Program-made: the position numbers and the translations under genes | Notes under the pieces: generated by a model | What the model saw: only the letters and a program-made list of their open reading frames with translations | Told to the model about the DNA's origin: nothing | Databases searched by the model: none | Source: Euglena gracilis | Lineage: Eukaryota; Euglenida; Euglenophyceae; Euglenales | Direction: 5' to 3' | DNA length: 64,000 bases | NCBI GenBank assembly: GCA_039621445.1 | Contig: CP154957.1 | Span: 27,450,541-27,514,540, forward strand | Shown here: positions 39,540 through 51,800 of the stretch, piece after piece | Layout of the letters: each line of letters begins with the position of its first letter | Numbering within the stretch: position 1 is the stretch's first letter

Positions 39540-40110
39540 AAAGTGCTGTGCGGGTGAGAATTTTTTTTGTAATGTACGTAGCGGGTTTCCGCTTCATACC
39601 CCCTCCCGGGAAACTGCCTCCAGACAAGTCAGCGAGCCCTTTAAAGACAGGTCAGTGGGTACGAAGGCAGGAGACAGTTTCTTGGGTAGGTCTTGCTCAG
39701 ATAAAAAAAATTGACATTTTTCGACCCCACCAGACACAAGAATCCAAAAATGGTTTTCCCCCCAGAAATTTGTGATCAGAGACCAGAAAACAATGTTGGC
39801 AACTTTTAAAAAATGCGAAACTTTGCAACAATTTGCAAGGGGACAGGTCAGTGAGTACAAATATAGGAGACATAGGAGACATTTCTATGGGGTACAGGGG
39901 ATTAGAGGAAAGTTTCCCGGGGAGGACACTTTCTCGGGGGGGGGGGGGTACGTGTTCTTAAAAAATCTCGCTAATAATTTATGTGAAATCACGTTGGTAA
40001 TTTATGTGAGAATATCGAAAAATTCAGTTTGTTTTCGGTGATTTTCCCAGTGATTCTGGAGAGTTGTCAGGTGAAATTTTTTCAAGGTGACTTACACCGC
40101 CTAAATTTTT
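39540..40110. other. No gene seen
   Basis: The word GACAGGTCAGTGNGTACNAA recurs three times in diverged form (about 39,620, 39,648, 39,842). A G-run at about 39,937 is followed by AT-rich DNA. No element ends were resolved. Confidence 0.35.
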
Positions 40111-40111
40111 T

Positions 40112-40272
40112 GGTACCCGGTTCCACCCCCCACTCTGGACCAGTTCCAACCAACAGGGCACCCCTGTAGGAGGAGGGGGGGGCAGCCGGCAGCCTTTGTC
40201 CAATCAGCCCAAGTTTTCCAGCCTCTGAGCTGGACCACTCTGGAAAGGTGGGGGGGTCTTTAAGCGACGCCC
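40112..40272. repeat. Dispersed repeat related to 33-215
   Basis: See the entry at 33. The right end TTTAAGCGACGCCCTGG is like the CTTAAGCAACTGCCTGG end of the hAT-like element at 8,386, so this may be a truncated relative of that family. Confidence 0.4.
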
Positions 40273-41010
40273 TGGTCCGTGTGCGAAGTTGGGCGATGGT
40301 CCAAGGATGCAGGAATTAATTTCCCCCCTTCATGTCGACCTGAACTGAATTCTACTTGAACTCGTCAAATTTTCGCCTCTGTTTTCCCCCTGTGGATTGG
40401 TCGAGTTTTTAAAATTCCGGGGCTATTTTTACTGTCTGAAAATTAAAAAAAAGACCAACCAATTCACGAAGAAATTCACAGAGAATTCCTTTTTTTTTTT
40501 GAAAAACCCAAGTTCGTTTTTTTGACGTGACTTTTGTATTTCTTCAAACAATCCAATATTCCAATATCATCGATCATTGATGATTCACATGGATATGGTT
40601 TTGATAAGCACCAATCACGTGGCTCCACATTGATGATGGATTGGGGGGGATGGGCATCCAGGGTTCGAGTTGATATAGACACACAAAAATTTGGAAGTGT
40701 CTTGACATAAACACGTATGAAGTGGAAACCCGCTTCGTTACAAAAATAATTTTCAGCTGCGTAGCACAAACAGACACAATGAAAAAAACATTTTTTTTAT
40801 ATTTTAACATTATCAAAGACAGATCATTAATCCATGCCTTCGTAATGAGTTGTTATTGCTGGGTTTACGTTTCCAGGTGTATCCAACGACAGCACTAACA
40901 TAGTAGTGACAGATATGAGAAGCACGTGCACAGTGCGAAAGCTGCAGAAAATCCGGCCATTCCTTTTCCATTTTATGGGGGGTCCATTTCATGGATTTCA
41001 TGGATTTTTT
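40273..41010. other. No gene seen
   Basis: AT-rich sequence with ATGATTGATGATTC-like words near 40,565. No coding or structural signal. Confidence 0.35.
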
Positions 41011-41014
41011 CTCG

Positions 41015-41106
41015 GACGGGCCAGGGGGGGGGGGTCTTGTTCAGGGGGGTCCATTTCATGGATTTTTGGTCTGAACGTCCAGGGGGGGTCTTATTTCTGG
41101 GGGGGT
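41015..41106. repeat. G-run element, keyword GGTCCATTTCATGGATT
   Basis: GGGTCCATTTCATGGATTT occurs at about 40,980 and again at about 41,045, with AGGGGGGGTCTTRTT words between and after. Same layout as other keyword elements; small and possibly partial. Confidence 0.45.
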
Positions 41107-41790
41107 GTTCACCTCATTCCTGTGAAAGGTGATGCAGAAATTAGATGCATCAGTGTGCGGAAAAGCGGACTGGACCAAATCCATTTCACCTTCTCGTACC
41201 CCTGAACGGTGCCAAGTCGCCAGGTCCAGCCAGTTACGGCTCCTGCTGGACAGTCAGATGATCATACAGCCCAGGCTCTCCGTTGCACTGACTACATGAA
41301 AAACGCCTGGACAATACATCTGCATTCAGTGGTTGAGAAGAGCATGTGGCTGATACGTTTATCGGTTATGAAATACAGCCTTTGAGTTCATGTTTTGTGA
41401 ACACAGAAACAATTCTCTTATTGTATTGTGTACGAAGCGGTTTTCTGCTTCCGTTTTGAAAACAAAACAATTTCACTTCAAAACAATCTAAGGAAAAAAC
41501 AATTAAAGGGAAATGTCCTTCGCAAAGAATGCAATTCATTTCCTGTCCATGTCACTGCAGTCGCCATTGCATTGCAAATACATAAAAAAAGCGGACACCT
41601 GTATCCTCCCCATTGGCAGGGTGTTGACCCCATCCCATCGGGTGGCGTTGTCGGCAGAATACAATGAGAACGTCATCATTGAGGGCCCTCGTCAGACATG
41701 CCATGCGGGGTTCTTATTCATTACATTGCGTGCCCCCCGGGGGTGCAATTTTTTTTCAAAAAAAAAGCCTGCTATGTTACAGTATGTTAC
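41107..41790. other. No gene seen
   Basis: Mixed sequence with no exon borders, no repeat partner and no RNA gene. Confidence 0.3.
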
Positions 41791-41795
41791 AGTAC

Positions 41796-42008
41796 CCCCC
41801 CCTTGTCCAACGACCGCTAATGTTCGTCTCTGACCGGGGGGCGGTCGTTAAAATGGCAATGTTTGTCCAGGGGGGGGGGTCGTTAGACAAGGGGGGGGTA
41901 ACATTACCAAGTCTCATTTCCCCAAGATCGTATACGAAAAGATCGTCTCTGACCGGGGGGGGGGTCGCTGGACAAGCCCGGTCGTTGGACAAGGGGGGGG
42001 GGGGAGGT
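41796..42008. repeat. G-run element, keyword TTGTCCAACGACC
   Basis: It starts GTACCCCCCCCTTGTCCAAC and ends GTCGTTGGACAAGGGGGG, forming inverted ends. GTCTCTGACCGGGGGG occurs twice inside, and GGTCGTTAGACAAGGGGGG once. Similar in plan to 54,476-54,893 but with 'TTGTCC' where that element has 'TATGTCC'. Confidence 0.7.
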
Positions 42009-42860
42009 ATGAATTTCGCATCATTTTGCACATTTTAGCAGGTTTGTGGTTGATGTGGTGTTATTAGATACCAAAAACCCATGCCTTGCGTGCAAACTGG
42101 GAATATGTAGCTTATGAGTCAGCCTCAACAAGCACTATGTGCAATCCGCAAAGATGCAGTTTTGTATTGAATTACACCAATAATGGTGCTCATTTAACTG
42201 AAAAACTGCATTTTTGATGCAGAATCTGTTTCAGTGCCCTAAATCCTGACAGGGATGTGCCAAAACTTGGCCAAAAATCCGTTTTCTTAAGTGGCATAGC
42301 CACAAACGTTGATATTTTTTTTTGATTTTTGTAATAAGTTTCCATCTCATCAGAGAATGTCACTCCCACTTTCTTTTTTGTGTTCGATACGCAGTTCCCG
42401 AAGCTGTCCCCAAAGCCGATATAAATCGGAAGACCGAATGGTCATCTTCATCAACACCAAATGGCGTCATTCTGCAAAGTTGATATGACCGACATTTGAG
42501 ATATGGTGAATTTCAGTTTTCAGTTACCCATATTTGGGAAAATTGCGGGCGGATCGCCCGCAATTTTTCCTACGGCGACTTGTCCGCTATGCATTTTTCG
42601 AATATTTTGCTGATTTTTCAGTAATTCATGACAAATCATTCGCAAAAGGTGTTTCAGATCACAATGCGATTGATGGCTGATTTTGTTGTGTAATTTCTAT
42701 CCGATTCCTAGCCGTATAAGCGGCTTTTCAATTGCGGTTGAACCCTGTAGTCGGGAAATATGATGTGTTACCGACGGTTTTTTACTCAATGACGCAACAT
42801 GCGAAAAATTTTGATTTCATGCGCAATATGCGTAGACAGCCATCTATAAAATGGCGTGAG
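42009..42860. other. Spacer 3' of the deacetylase-like gene, nothing seen
   Basis: AT-rich, with one local palindrome TTGCGGGCGGATCGCCCGCAA near 42,544 (split across its centre). No coding signal. Confidence 0.4.
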
Positions 42861-42865
42861 GGTAC

Positions 42866-45800
42866 GTTTCAGATGTGTAATGCATTCGCTCAAGGGCGGC
42901 GGTGGCAGTGGTGTGGCCCCAGAGGAAGTCGGGCACGGCGTTGACCTGCGACCGGTATTCGCGGCTGCGCGCCAGCTTCGCCTCGATGTCTTCCGGCAAG
43001 AGGCGTAGCACCGCCTCCCGCACCGGCCGCCGGTACAGGCGGGCGAGGTACTGGCTGGGCCCCCGGCGGGCCTGAGTGGGTGGGGGGGGGGGCGTGCAAA
43101 TGGATGTACTCAAATATATATACACAAATGAATTCCACCCCCCTGCCCCCCGACCGGGTTCCTTCAACCTGACTGGGGGGTAAATAGGGGTGCTTGGTGA
43201 GCGGGGGGGGGAGGGAGGTAACTGACGACTCATAAATTAGCCTCCATAATGCCACCGACTGTATGGATTGCACGAGCTCTTCAGATCACAGGTGAGTACG
43301 TTCGGCCACCCTACTCTGGGTGGGTGGACAACCACACACCATCTCATTCCCCACCAATCTTTGAAGATTTGAAAAGCCTGAAAGAACATTGGACTGGGAG
43401 GCAGTGGGTGAGGCACCTCACCCCTCCCCTCTGTAATGCGACCACCAACCTGAAGCCAACAACGGAGATGTTGTTCGACACGGGGTTGTATGGCAAAGAA
43501 GGTGGTCCCTCCTTTGCCGTCCCCGCTTCTCTGTGGCGTTCGACTCTGGCCCAGTCGGCAGCTGTGCCGGCGCATGAAATCCTTCACATAGGGGGCAGGG
43601 CCGGGCAGAGCTTCCGGTCTAGAGCGTGCAGTGCTGGTCTGGTGCTGGGGGGTGGAGGGGGGGCAGTGGAATCCGTGAGATGCCGCCAGACGCTGATATA
43701 CGCCAAGAAAAGTCGCGAGAGGAAAAGAACTTCAACCCCAGGAGAAGTAGTCAGGCATTTGCTGAAAGACCTCTGGGGGTCCACGACCTGGCCATTTTGC
43801 TGGCCACTTGAAAACAGCCACTAGCCTTCTAGCTTAGCCTGCTCTTTCCTGAATCAGAATGCTCACTTTTTTGGAAAAAAAGGTTTAACAATTATCCCAA
43901 AATTCAACACTCAAGGGGTCCATTAACGACCCCGGGACATGGTTTTTTAGGACCTGGGCGAGGGGGGGGGGGTCTTGATCCACCCACCCTCTGGGGGGTG
44001 GGGGCTCAGGGGGCCCACTTTTTGGGGTCCATTTTGGGGCCCAAAATGTTCTTTCGGCGCTTCCCGCCGAAAATAGAGAAGCCGCCTGCGACGACTCGGT
44101 CTCGACTCCCCCCGGGGGGGGGGGGGGGCTCGGCCTGGATCCATCCCCTCCATTCACCAACTTAAAAAAAAATCCCTGCCGTGTGAACAGGCAGACCAAC
44201 CTGGAGGTGTCTTGGAGTGCCCCAGAATTTAGCCTAGGGAGGGTCGGTCTGTTTCTGTGTTTTTGGAGCATCAATATTCTCCAAGGTTGGGGAAGTTTCG
44301 AGTTGCCGGAATTTTTTTGGCCGTTTTTCTCTTCGTTTGCGGTCCATTCCCTCTTGAATTCCAGAGTTGCCGACCCCCCAGGGGTGGTTTTGGGAAGAGT
44401 GGGAGTGACCCCCCCCCTTCCCCTCAGGGGTCATTAAGTCAGAAGATGCGCCTTTCATTTGATAAAGCCGTTTGGAGAGGCAATCCTTGGGGACCATTCC
44501 ATCAGGGGTCCTGTCGCATGGACCCCTTCCACGGACCTTTCAAGTAGACAAGAACAAAGGACAAGGATGGGCTGGGTTGGGTGGCTGCGGGTAAAACTGG
44601 AATCCCGGAACCCCTGTGGTTGGGGGGTGGGGGTCGACCACCTCCATGGGTGGAGGGATGGTGTCGCCGGCAGTGCAAAACCTGGATCGCAACCGTAGGA
44701 AATCAAACAAAGACAGGTGAAAATATTGTGCAACAGCTCAAATGCGCAACAGCTCAACTGGTTTGCTGTTCTTTGTAAGGTAACTTGTTTGTTTTTTTGT
44801 AAGGTTTGCAAAATGCATCGTGTACGCAGCAATCCAGAAATTGATGCGGTAAATGCGGGGGGGGGGGGGGGCTGGCCCTGTGTGGGGAAGTCGGTGTAGA
44901 AGAGCAGCTGGACCCCCTCCTCCTTTGCCACCGCCCGAAGGGCGTTGTGGACCTTGATGTGGTCGCCGTGGCTCGCCCAGCACACCACTGCCAGCGGGAG
45001 GAATAGCCCCAGGGATCGTTTTGAGGCTGGGGGAGGTGGGGGGATGGGGGTCTGGGGGGCCACCTTTTGGATGTCAATTATGTGTAAAAATTTTTGGCAC
45101 TTTGTGCCGAAAAAAAAAAGGCAAACCCCGGGGAGAGGGACTCACAAAGCCCTTGGAGATACCTCCCCGGGGTCCATACCTTTAAAAAAAATCCCCTTGT
45201 TGCCTGTCGGCGGGACCTCGGTGATCAGGGGCAGCCGTCCCACAGGCTGTCCACCCGACGCCACTGGCACAGTGACCCTGCCATTGTGGCAGACCCGCTG
45301 GGGGGTGGGGTCCAGGGGCAGGGGCGTGGGCGAGGCATTCATTTGGGCCGCCGGGCCGAAGACCGTCAGCGGCCGGTTCTGCGCCTTCAACGCAGCGATC
45401 ACTTTGGCCAGTTGCTGGCGGATGCCGCCGCGCTGCAGGTGCTCGTCCGGGGCAGGGGTCCCCCCCACCCCAGCGGTGGGGGCACCGACAGGGGGGGGGG
45501 GGGGGCGCAACGACGCCGGAAGGGCGGAGAAGCCGGGGATGGGAAGCATTCCGACCATGGATTCGTTGAGTCACGCGATGTGTATCGAAGTTCGAAGTCA
45601 AAAGTCACCCGGGAGGGGGGGGCAATTCTTTTTTCCCTGGTCTGGACCTCACCCATCCATTTCAATGAACAACCTCCCTCCCCTTCCCAAGCCCAGTGAA
45701 CACAAAGGTGACAATTTAACCCCCCCCCATAATCCTCCCTGGGCCTGGCCACCAAACCTGGACCTATACCCCCCCCCTCAAGGCCAGCCATGAACCAGAG

Positions 45801-48800
45801 AGCAGGAAAAGAGAATCCCCATCTCACACGAAATGGCACGTTGCCAAGGTGAGAAATGCTTCTGCTCAACACAGGAAGCAGCAATCCAAGGATGCTTGCT
45901 TTTGTTTCTATTTTTCCTCTTCGTATAGCACTTGGAAAAGAGTCATTAAATGTGGGCCGCGTGGTCAAGGTTCAACAGTTCTTGGCTGGACCACCAAACT
46001 GGGACCTATAACACCCCCCCCCCCCCTTCGGGCCGACCACCAAACCGGATCCTATAACCCCCCGGGGGTTATGGGTGGGGGGGTTCACAGTCCGGACGGG
46101 GGACGCTCAGTGGGGAGGGCAGCATGGGCATTTGCTTTGCTGTGATGGGTGACAAACAAGACGGTCCGGATCCCCAGTTCATCAGGCAAGGGGGTTCATT
46201 AGACACGTTGGGGGGGGGGGAGGTTAACCCCAAATTTGAGCAATTCCTCCAAAATACAGCAACCTCCAAATTTAAGCAGCCCTGCGGCCTAAACCAACGG
46301 GCACCCAAAAAGCAACCCCCGGGGGCCAGAGCAAATCCAAATTCACGTAACCCCCTGAAAATGCAGGCAAAATTCAGGAAAAACCAACAGAAATATCCAA
46401 CCCAACCAACGATCAGGAGCAAATTCGAAGCATTTTTTTTCCCAAAAAAATGCACCACCTCTTTCCTTCATTGAAAAAACCTTTCACTGACCGTTTGGTC
46501 CAAATTTAAGCAACCCTTCGCTGTATCCAGCGAAACCTAAATTTAAGCAACCCCAAAATTCAAGCACTGGGCCGATCGGCTGAAACCCATATTGGCGCAA
46601 TGGGTTGCTAAAATTTAGGGGGGGGTAGCCACCCCTGAAAATGCTTTTTCCCCTGATTGGCATGCCCAAAGGCTGGGCTGACCCTCTGGGGGTCGAGTGC
46701 CCGAACCTGCCCCCCCCCCCTTCGGAGAAGGTGAAACCCATACTCCCGCAAATTCATTCTTGGCGGGGGGGGGGGCTGGGTTGAAAGTGTGGTTGAAGCC
46801 CAGTGAGGAGGACATCTGGGTGGGTTTGTAGATCTGGTCGACAAAGTCGAAATTGATGATGGTGACGTTGCAGGCAGGCTCCATTTCCACATGTCTCATC
46901 TGAAGCTTTGGCGGCTGCAACTTAGGAGGGCCAGCTGGAGGAGGAACAAGAAGCCAATCAGTCAGCTGGAGGTGGTTTGACATAGTTCGGCGGATGCATC
47001 AGTGCTCGCACGGACCTGATGGCTGACCCCCCCCCCAACACCCCCCCCCCCTCCGGAACCTTCGGGGGAGAGGCCTGGTCCCAATTGAGCCACGCTCGCT
47101 TGTCCTCCATCCATCGCGCTGCTAATGTCGCTGGGAGGCTGCACCATCCCGACTCCGAGGGCACGGGGTCAGAAATGCACACAGTCGGTTTTGTGGACAA
47201 AGGGCTGGATGCCAGGCCAAAATCGTTGGAAAATACCTGATTTTCTTTGAAAATGAATCCAAAAACGTTCATTTTTTTAATTTTTAAAGCATTTTCTTTT
47301 TATGGAAAACACCAAAATTAAAAACCAAAAATGGACAATACGTTCAAAAGTGAAGGGGAAAAGCGCTTTTTTTGCTCATTTTACAGTGCACAGCACCAGA
47401 AGAAATTTCTTTCGCTGTTCTTTTGAAACCTGCCAGGGGGGGATGGGGATCTATCGCTGTCCCATACCCAAAGCTCTGAGGCTGCCAAAATTGGGCTGGT
47501 GGTCCCCTGGATGGAGCTGAGGGGAGGGGAAACCGTACCCCAAAAATCGAATCGTCACAACCAAATCAGGAAATTTTGCAAAAAAATTCTTGATTGGACG
47601 TCGAACTGGGCAGCCCAATTCGACCCATTTTGTCCAATTTTGGCTCCTACCCCCCCCAGTCAGTCCGGTACCATCCTCATACAGTCCTCCCATTGGCTAG
47701 AAGAAAGCTGCTGGGTGGCCGGACAGCACTCCACTTTTGCATTTGGGCCCCCTCAGCTTTAGCGACAAACCAGGGGGGGGCACCGCTGCCTCAACAGTCC
47801 AGTGACGGTGGCCGCCAACCAGCGGGGCAGCCTCGGCTCGTCGCTGTTCTGGAAGCCGAGGTACTTGTCCCACCACGTGGCCACCCGCTTCGCCGGAGCG
47901 CCAGCGAAGACGTTCACCACCCGATGGCAGGGCAGACACACCGAACACTCAACAGCCCCCCAGACCATCCCCTGCTGGGGCCCACACGTTGGACTGTCGT
48001 TCCCAGAGGCAGATCCGCATGGGACATACACTCAGTTACGAAAGTCTTCATACCCCTGGCGTGTCAAAAGTCTTCATACCCCCCACTTTTTTCAAAATTT
48101 TGTGGACAAGGTTGCGAAATATTTCTGTTCACCACCGCACTTCCTCAAGCAGAGCCATATGCGTCCTGCAGCACACACGCCATCACGAAGGCAGGATTTG
48201 AGTTGCTGGCTGCTGTGTTATGCTCGGTCTGAGAAGCGGAACAGCAGCCACAAGGTATGCATTTTCTAGCGGTTTGTCACAACAAAGCCAGCAGCAAAGG
48301 TGTGGCGGGTGATTGATCACAGCCCATTAATACAATTTATTCATCGAAACAAAGGGTGCGATGCAAAACATAATGGAAAACGATGAAGCAACACCCTTGC
48401 ATTCCCGCTTTCGGAATGAGGGGAGGGGAGGGAGGGGAAAGCACAGGGCAGCTGTGGTGGTTGGGGGGGGAAAGAACTTGAAACGAAGGAAAAACACATA
48501 GCAAAACCACACGAAGCCAATCCACTTAACCTGTATCTGTTGGTCTGAGTTGGCAGCTGTCTACATCGTTGGGTGCTCAATATTTGGTGGCCTTGCTTCT
48601 TCCGGCCAAGTGGTCAGGCACTGAGGTGTATGGCTTCCATACGGTGCCCATAGCAGGATTATCTTTCGCCAGCAGGCACATGGTCTGCCATATGCATGGT
48701 GGCGGATGTATGGGTGCTTGGAATAGACAGATCCCCAGGCTTCCACATCAGGATTGGTGGGGGGTCAGACCCCACCCCTAGTCCAGGAGGAGGGGGTGGG

Positions 48801-51800
48801 GGGCACCCCCCCCCCCCCAACAAAAAGTGGAGCGGTCTGTGTGACCGATTTTCGGCCCGGTGCAAAGTGCTGGGTGTAAAAAAAATTTGACCCTCCAAAA
48901 GGCCAAAAATGCCGTTTTGAGCACTTTTTGGGCAAAAGTTTGTCAAAAATTGCCAAAGGTTTTCTGCGCAAAGCGCCGGAAAGAAAAAATTGACCTTTCT
49001 GGGGGTCTTGCCCCCCCCCCCCTTGGGGGGTTGGTCTGAACGAGGGGGGTTGGCCTGGACCGCCCTTGCTTGGCAGGTGGGAGGGGGTGGGTGGTCCTGA
49101 CCCCTGGTCCAGGGGGGGGGGGCACCCCGTACGCCCTCCTCATGTCGAAGCCTGCAGATCCCCCACAGGACGGCCTAAAGGAAACTGTCCAGACATACTC
49201 CATGGTGTTCGAATCAGAAGCAGGCCGCTTTGCCAACTGTATCAAATGCTGGCGCTTGTGCCTGCATGTGCCACGTGCATTTTGTAAATGTAGTGTGGTG
49301 TGGTGTGCTGTTATTGTGTTGAGTTACATTTCTATAATGCAGTGGTCCTCTGGCGGCGTTACAGTTTTCTGCCATTAAGTATTTTTGTGTCGGCATGCAC
49401 ATTTGCATTGCCGTTTCATTTAAAGGGTGGGGTCCAGGTTTTGGAACTGCTTGTGACACGCCGACATTTTCATCCATCCATCCAAGTTGACGATCAAAAG
49501 AGAGAATACTCCTCTGCTCCAATGGCCGCCATAATCACCTTCGTCGGTACATGTGAGAAAAAAGCTCCAAGAACAACCTCTGGCATGCCATATGCATGGT
49601 GGCAAAATATATCCCTGCTATGGGTATCGTACAAAAAACCACACCCTCAATGCGTGACCTCTCAGGGTGGCTGTCCGGAAGAGTAGAGGCGAAACCAGCC
49701 CAAATATTGAGCACCCAATTAATTAAACAGCTGCCAGCTCAGATCCACAGCAGAAGGATGAGGTTTTGCTGGATGGGCTTTGTGTGGTTTTGCCATATGT
49801 CTTTCCTTCGTTTCAAATCCTTGCACCACCCAAACCACCATTGCTGCCCTGTGCCTCCACCCCCCAGGGGTTTTCTAATCAGGACCCCCCCCACCCAATC
49901 CAGCCAGCCAGCCAGCCAGCACCCCCCCCCCCCCGAGGTTTGCTGAAATAAGGTTCAGGTCCAGCCCAGCGAAGCCAGCCTGGAACAAAAAATTCTCGGC
50001 ACAGAGCGCCGAAATTTTTTGAAAAAGGAGGTCAAAATGGCCAACAATGGCACTTTTAGGTGGCTTTTGGGTTTTCATCTCCAAATCTTGGCTGAAGAAT
50101 TCCAACCCAGCTGGATTTGGGTCTTTTTGCCTGTTTTTGAGGTCCCCGCTGGGTCATGCTGCCAGCCAGCTGGACCCACCACCCCCGGGGGGGGGGGCAA
50201 GCCAGCACCTTTTTTCAGCCTGCCCGCGGATCTGCCACGGGAATCCTTAAGAAAACCCCTGTTCCCCTCCCTCCCCTCCCTCCCCTCCCTTCATTCCCAA
50301 AGCGGGAATGCAAGTGTGTTGCTTCATCGTTATCCATTATGTTTTGCATCGCACCCTTTGTTTCGATGAATAAATTGTATTAATGGGCTGTGATCAATCA
50401 CCCGCCACACCTTTGCTGCTGGCTTTGTTGTGACAAACCGCTAGAAAATGCATACCTTGTGGCTGCTGTTCCGCCTCTCAGACCGAGCATAACACAGCAG
50501 CCAGCAACTCAAATCCTGCCTTCGTGATGGCGTGTGTGCTGCAGGACGCATATGGCTCTGCTTGAGGAAGTGCGGTGGTGAACAGAAATCTTTCGCAACC
50601 TTGTCCACAAAATTTTGAAAAAAGTGGGGGGTATGAAGACTTTTGACACGCCAGGGGTATGAAGACTTTCGTAACTGAGTGTACTGCCTGGTTCCATTTG
50701 GTGGTTTGCTGGTGGTTGGTGGTGTGCCTTTTTTGGAGTAATCAAGAAAAAGATTGTGAGTGCGCACGTGTGTGGCATGTCGCACGGAGAAGAGCCTTTT
50801 GTGATGCCTCTGCATCAGCCCTGAGCATTTCTGGGCCTGGCTTCGGTACAAATAGCCACCCATGCAGACAGACATTTTTGAAATAAAACACGGCGCGAGG
50901 CTGGGGGTGGAGTTGGGGTTGAGTTGAGTTGGGTCCGGTCGCCAGCAACAGACCCATATCCAGGGGGGGATATGCAACAAGGCACCTCAAAATATGCAAA
51001 TGCAAAAAAAATGCAAAAATATGAAAAAAAGTTCAAAAAAAATTCAAAAATATGCAAGTTGTGTATAAACTCTTTTAGGAGCTCCCTGGGGCTGTACACT
51101 TTTCCACTGGAGAGGACGTATATTTTTACTTGCTTCAAAAATGCAACATTAAAAGAAAATGCGATGCAAACTTGCGAAATGACATGGTTTGGTTCACCTG
51201 GTTGCATCCACTTGTAATTCATTATGCAACTGCTGCCTATGTGAAAGTGGTTCAAAAAACGCCAGGCATGTAACCTCCAGTTGTCTGAAAGTGGAGCAAT
51301 TCGGTTGTGCAAATGCCCGAACAAAACCGGAGGCAAAATATTCAAAAAATGCGAAAACACACGACTTTTCACGAAATTTTCATTATGCAAAAAAAATGCA
51401 AATTATGTGAAAAAAGTGCAAATTATCAAGGTTTTCAATTATGCAAAAAAAATTCAAATTATGCAATTTGCATATTTCCCCCCTGGCATAACCAGGTGTC
51501 AGTCACCCCCGCCCCTGGTCCTAAAAATTCTTCAAAAAATCTCTGTTTGCAGAACATTGCGTCGTCCAGGTGCGGGGAGACGACGAGGACGGTGTCCCCG
51601 GGCCCAGCAACGAACTGAGAGTCGGCGCCCCGCTGTTGGCTGTCGATCCAGACTTTCTGGTGAACGAAATTCCTTGGCAAAAGCAGGCTGTGACAGCGGG
51701 TTCAATGATTGCTGGCATCCGCGGAACGTCTGACAAACTGGTTGGATTTCGACCCAGGTTGTCCTTCAGGAGCGACGCAAACAATAATAACCCCCCCCCC

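Larger units (their letters stand above)
48029..50681. mobile_element. Tc1/mariner-like element with very long inverted repeats, TA target duplication
   Basis: The left end is CACTCAGTTACGAAAGTC, and the right end is its exact inverse. TA flanks both ends (48,027-48,028 and 50,682-50,683). CTTCATACCCC repeats inside the end are typical of Tc1-like termini. The inverted arms stay nearly identical for about 400 bp (48,029-48,440 and 50,281-50,681) and match in diverged form for about 300 bp more. No transposase frame was found, so it is a fold-back, non-autonomous element. It lies in an intron of the deacetylase-like gene and hosts two hAT-like insertions. Confidence 0.85.

Noticed and set aside
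45182-45601. A 139-codon minus-strand frame rich in Arg and Pro
   Set aside because: It is a shifted reading of the deacetylase exon at 45,180-45,432; the frame with LAKVIAALKAQ is better supported.
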